Assembly (NCBI RefSeq): GCF_901709675.1
Contig: NC_051095.1
Location: forward strand, 7,405,956-7,469,955
From: Syngnathus acus
Lineage: Eukaryota; Chordata; Actinopteri; Syngnathiformes; Syngnathidae
Direction: 5' to 3'
Length of the DNA: 64,000 nt
The position numbers were made by a program, and so were the translations under genes. The stretch's first letter is position 1. Each line of letters opens with the position of its first letter. This document shows positions 60,516 through 64,000 of this stretch, piece by piece. Under the pieces are notes generated by a model. It did no database searches, was not told the origin of the DNA, and saw only the letters and a program-made list of their open reading frames with translations.

Positions 60516-60662
60516 GATGGATGGATGGATGGATGGATGGATGGATGGATGGATGGATGGATGGATGGATGGATGGATGGATGGATGGATGGATGGATGG
60601 ATGGATGGATGGATGGATGGATGCATGCATGGATGGATGGATGCATGGATGGATGGATGGAT
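60516..60662. repeat. (GATG)n microsatellite
   Basis: About 36 units, with GCATGCAT variants near the right end. The Met-Asp-Gly-Trp and Ile-His-Pro-Ser frames are by-products. Confidence 0.95.
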
Positions 60663-61100
60663 AACAGAGAACAATGGAAAAATGATACAGCAAAAGAAAG
60701 ATAGACAGAGACACCCATTTAAAAAAGGGTAAGAGTTAGACAAAGACTGAATACGAGAAAGAACATGAATAGAAATAGAGAAAGACAGAATGGTGTAAGG
60801 TAGACTGCATGGTACAAAGATGACAGTAAATCGGCAAGGCAGATAAGAAAGAAGAGAATGATAGAAAGCCAGTAAGACTGAAATATAGAAAGAAAAGGCA
60901 GGTAGAAAGATGAGGAGAAATAAGGTTGATAGAAAGATGAGACAGAAGGACTGAAAGGAAGAAAGCTAGAATGATAGAGATGGAAAGAGAATGACAAAAA
61001 ATGAAATGAGAGGCAAAACGATAGAAAGCCAGACAGATAGAGGACAGATGAAAGCAAGATAGGTGGATGGACGGAAAGAAAAAGATGGATGCGATAGATA
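60663..61100 (+). repeat. purine-rich asymmetric block
   Basis: More than 430 bp made mainly of A and G on the plus strand, with GATAGAAAGA-like words recurring irregularly. It looks like decayed tetranucleotide repeats. Confidence 0.7.
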
Positions 61101-61329
61101 AACCATGTGTCGATGGTATAGCTAAGCTGCTCATACACTAGCTAAATCCTGCTTGAATGCATTCACATAAAAACATTCTTCCTCTCCCTGGATGCGGTAC
61201 ACCTCCCTTCCTCTCTCCCTCCCTCTCTCCCTCCCCCCTCACTTGGTGACTCCGTTTTACGTTTTTACGCTGGCCCCGCCCCTTACTCGGTTTTGTCCAA
61301 ATCAGGCTTTCTGCGTGGCCGGAGCTCCC

Positions 61330-61570
61330 CGTTTCACCCCGACGTCATCGGCGGGGAGAGGCGAGCGCTGACGTCCGCGCGCAGTCACCGATGAGGGGAG
61401 GAGAGAGCGAACGAGGGAGGGAGGGAAGGAGCTGGAGGAGCTCCGCGATGGCAGCATCCATTCCAATGAGTCCCCCCACCCCTGCCTCCTCGTTACGTCG
61501 GCAGACGCGTCGGGGAGCCCCCCTCGCTCTCAAGCTATATAAGCCACTTTCGAGCAGAGTCCCTCACACA
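61330..61570 (+). promoter_or_regulatory. npas4: npas4 core promoter with TATA box and CRE-like sites
   Basis: TATATAA is at 61536-61542, 150 bp before the start codon, in a GC-rich region. CGACGTCA lies at about 61340-61347 and TGACGTCC at about 61370-61377, both one base off a full CRE. NPAS4 is an activity-induced early gene, so CREB-type sites are expected. Confidence 0.6.
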
Positions 61571-61603
61571 CTGTCAGCGGATCGAGCCCAGTGCAGCCCA
61601 GCC

Positions 61604-61621
61604 ATGAACAAAGTCCAATAA
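61604..61621 (+). promoter_or_regulatory. upstream open reading frame in the npas4 leader
   Basis: ATGAACAAAGTCCAATAA, five codons in a good context (GCC before, A after), lies 70 nt before the main start codon. It is the only other ATG between the expected cap site and the main start. Confidence 0.5.
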
Positions 61622-61690
61622 CGGTCGAGCGTGGGTGCCCTGCAGCGGGACTTTCTTTGCCTTTTTTCCCCCCCGCCATCCGTAACAAGC

Positions 61691-64000
61691 ATGTACCGCT
61701 CAACCAAAGGAGCCTCCAAGGCTAGACGGGACCAGATCAACACCGAGATTCGCAACCTCAAGGACTTGTTGCCCATCTCTGACGCCGACAAAGCCAAGCT
61801 GTCATACCTGCACATCATGTCACTCGCCTGCATGTACACCAGGAAGTCTGTCTTCTTCTCGCCGCCAGGTAAGACGATGCCTCATCATCGTCATCATGAT
61901 ACTGTCACAATTTAGCAGATAGATTTTAAAAAATAAAATAAAATGTTCCCATTGAAAGCAATTGAAATGACAAGAACATGTTAGGAAAAAAAGCAAATTC
62001 AAATATTGAAACGTAAATATAAGGAGAATGTCAAACTCACACATTCAAACATGCTCACGCACACACACAAAGTAAGGACCCAAGTATGCGTCTTTAAGAG
62101 GTGGAGCCATTTTAACACACGACACCATTTAATCGTGTACGAAAATCTTTTTTTCGGAAAGACTTTTACAAAACACTGCAGTTGTGCAGTGTGTCTGCGC
62201 GCTCGCGTGTAACGTAGAATCAACAAGTGCGGCAGCGGAGAGACGCTGTCCGTGGTACTGAAGAGGTGACGGCTCGATCGCGAGTCACTATCCATGGTGC
62301 TACTGGCAGCAGCTCTCTCATGCATTTAAAAAAAAAAGTATTTGGAGATTTCTTGGGTCTTTTTGAGGCAAAATAATAGGAACAGTTTTATCTAGTATTT
62401 ACTTTGTATCCATCTACTTCTGTCAATATATAAAGAAAGATGAACTGTTGTGTTGTATTTCTGTTGTCTGTCTTCATCATCTATCCGTCTGTCCGTCCCT
62501 CCATCCATAACAAGTATACTATATTTTTAGATCGTGTCGATAGATGAACGTTGATAGTGTGACTATGAGGTCACTGTCCATGGTGCTGAAGCCTTACATA
62601 CCCTCTTGACGTGTTTTGTTGTTGTTGCTGTCCAACGTAGAGGCTGCAAACGCATCGGAGGAGCCGAGCGCTCGCTTCCTGTCCCTGCCCGAGCTGTCCG
62701 ACCTCATGCAGGCTCTCCCGGGTTTCCTCATGCTGCTCACCGCCGAGGGGAAGCTGCTCTACCTGTCCGATGCCGTCTCCGACCACCTGGGACATTCCAT
62801 GGTTAGTTCATCCGTCAGTCTGTTCAGCCGTCCGTCTATCCGCCTAATGAAAGATCAGCAGATGATACTTGCTTGCGTGACAGGTGGACTTAGTGGCGCA
62901 AGGAGACAGCGTGTATGACATCATTGATGCTTCGGATCAGCTGACCGTGAGGAATCATCTGTCCAGCGCAGCCTCCCCAGAGATGGGTAAGATGAGAGAA
63001 GTGGTGTTGATCTGCTGTGATTGCCGGAAAAAATTTGTGCCCGAGTTCTCATTGCCTTTTTTTCGTAACAGATCGCCTCTTCCGTTGCCGCTTCAACACA
63101 TCCAAGTCGGTGCGCAGGCAAAGCGCTGGGAATAAGCTGGTTCTGATTCGAGCTCGCCGCCTGTCCGTGCCCACCGCCAGCAGCGCTGCCGTCGGATCCT
63201 ACTGGACTTCCAATCCCGTCTGGGTGTGTTTTTGCTCACCTTTGGAAAGCCATCCCGTCCGCTCCGGACTGGAGAGCACATCCGCCGATCCACCGGTGGC
63301 CGACGCCAATCTCTTCCTGGAAGGCTTTCACTCCCAGCACGGCCGAGACTTGAGGCTGCAGGCTGCGCACGAAAGGTAGATGAGTTGAACAAACGTGCTC
63401 CGCTCATATGTATGATTGAATGGATTTGTGGAAAATATCAAATTGATCAAATTTGGACACTGGAGTTTTCTCCCCAACGACAGCCTAATGTTGGTGTGTG
63501 TCGTCCATTAAGTGAACATGTCCCCCCTCCCCCCGCAGCGTGCACACTTACCTGGGCTACGACGTGGCGACGTTACGCTCTCGCTCCTGGTACGGCCTCC
63601 TCCATCCAAACGATCTGGCGCACGCCTCCGCTCGGCACCGCAGCCTGCGTAAGTGTAGACTCACAAAACACCCCCGCATACGCGCCGACGGGAACACCGC
63701 GCCTACTGCCGCCACGCTGACAAAAAAACAACAACAAAAAAGGATGATGACTGCGCTTACCAAGTTGCGCTGTGACTCACCAGTGCAAGAGGGAGGAGAG
63801 GGCCGAGGCGAGATGGTGGTGCGCGTGCAGGCTCAGGACCAAACGTGGGTTTGGCTCTACATGGTCCTCCAGCTGCAACCAGGAGACGTCCCCGTCGCCA
63901 GCAGCAACTACGTCATCAGGTATGTGCCGGTCGCAAAAACGTCACACAAGAATGGCAGCAAAGTGCTACTTTTATCTAAAATGATTCTTTTCCATAGATC
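61691..64000 (+). CDS. npas4: neuronal PAS domain protein 4 (bHLH-PAS factor), 3' part beyond the window
   Basis: Exons: 61691-61868, 62641-62801, 62884-62986, 63072-63375, 63539-63648, 63784-63919, and a seventh starting at 63998 after TCCATAG. Phases agree throughout; about 331 aa are visible. Residues 1-59 are the b[60 protein letters not shown] follows ([78 protein letters not shown]), then PAS-B ([43 protein letters not shown]). All match NPAS4. It dimerises with ARNT-type partners, is induced by neuronal calcium influx and controls inhibitory synapse genes. The large transactivation exon is missing. The start was chosen from the conserved [17 protein letters not shown]; the longer in-frame start at 61631 is not supported. 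Confidence 0.95.

Larger units (their letters stand above)
53391..61200. other. interval between efemp2 and npas4
   Basis: Nearly 8 kb with no supported gene. It holds an LTR-like segment (54075-54451), a CCCTAA-rich degenerate array (54460-55040), AC arrays (55107-55188, 55544-55606, 56641-56752, 58157-58225), a GAGT array (56871-56975), a GATG array (60516-60662) and a purine-rich block (60663-61100). RFX-like X-boxes are at 57237-57250 and 58830-58842. 59040-60470 shows nothing clear. Confidence 0.6.

Noticed and set aside
60487-60743. Open frames reading Met-Asp-Gly-Trp and Ile-His-Pro-Ser repeats
   Set aside because: Product of the GATG microsatellite in all frames.
60719-61138. Minus-strand open frames rich in Leu, Ser and Phe
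   Set aside because: Complement of the purine-rich block; the hydrophobic composition is a base-composition effect.
61631-61690. Longer npas4 start at 61631
   Set aside because: The 20 extra residues precede the highly conserved [17 protein letters not shown] start and have no family support.
1-64000. CRISPR arrays, bacterial operons or other prokaryotic systems
   Set aside because: Intron-rich vertebrate DNA throughout; the tandem repeats are microsatellites without spacer structure.

Overview
The window is vertebrate genomic DNA, most likely from a percomorph teleost. The genes have many short exons with GT/AG introns, often under 1 kb. The intergenic DNA is full of microsatellites, hAT-type miniature elements, a tRNA-headed SINE and L2-like tails of a kind common in fish. 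Seven of the eight protein genes I can support belong to well-known vertebrate families, and their conserved residues fix the exon joins.

Layout, left to right: (1) 1-3625, minus strand, a FOXN2/FOXN3-class forkhead gene whose 3' end runs off the left edge, with a probable CpG-rich upstream region near 4.8-5.2 kb. (2) 7173-11230, minus, yif1a, a five-membrane-segment Golgi/ER trafficking protein. (3) 14686-17240, plus, an unrecognised gene for a secreted or GPI-anchored protein with four Ig-like modules, one per exon. (4) about 21.2-26.5 kb, plus, fosl1 (Fra-1, a bZIP AP-1 subunit). (5) 30985-31587, minus, single-exon ccdc85b. (6) about 35.2-40.9 kb, plus, fibp. (7) about 42.9-53.4 kb, plus, efemp2 (fibulin-4). 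(8) 61.5 kb to the right edge, plus, npas4, with its 3' part missing.

Fosl1, ccdc85b, fibp and efemp2 are near neighbours on human 11q13, and yif1a and npas4 also map there, so this is a conserved synteny block. The forkhead gene and the Ig gene are not part of the human arrangement as I know it. The genes do not form one pathway. Fosl1 and npas4 are both inducible transcription factors, and both have matching control sites: SRE, CRE and many AP-1 sites at fosl1; TATA and CRE-like sites plus a short uORF at npas4.

The observations most worth checking are: the four-Ig gene, whose first two modules lack the canonical disulfide; two single-base homopolymer frameshifts in otherwise intact efemp2 exons; a six-site AP-1 cluster in a fosl1 intron; a near-perfect ~65-bp-arm foldback in a fibp intron; and three dispersed degenerate repeat families, one of which carries a CTCF-like core.
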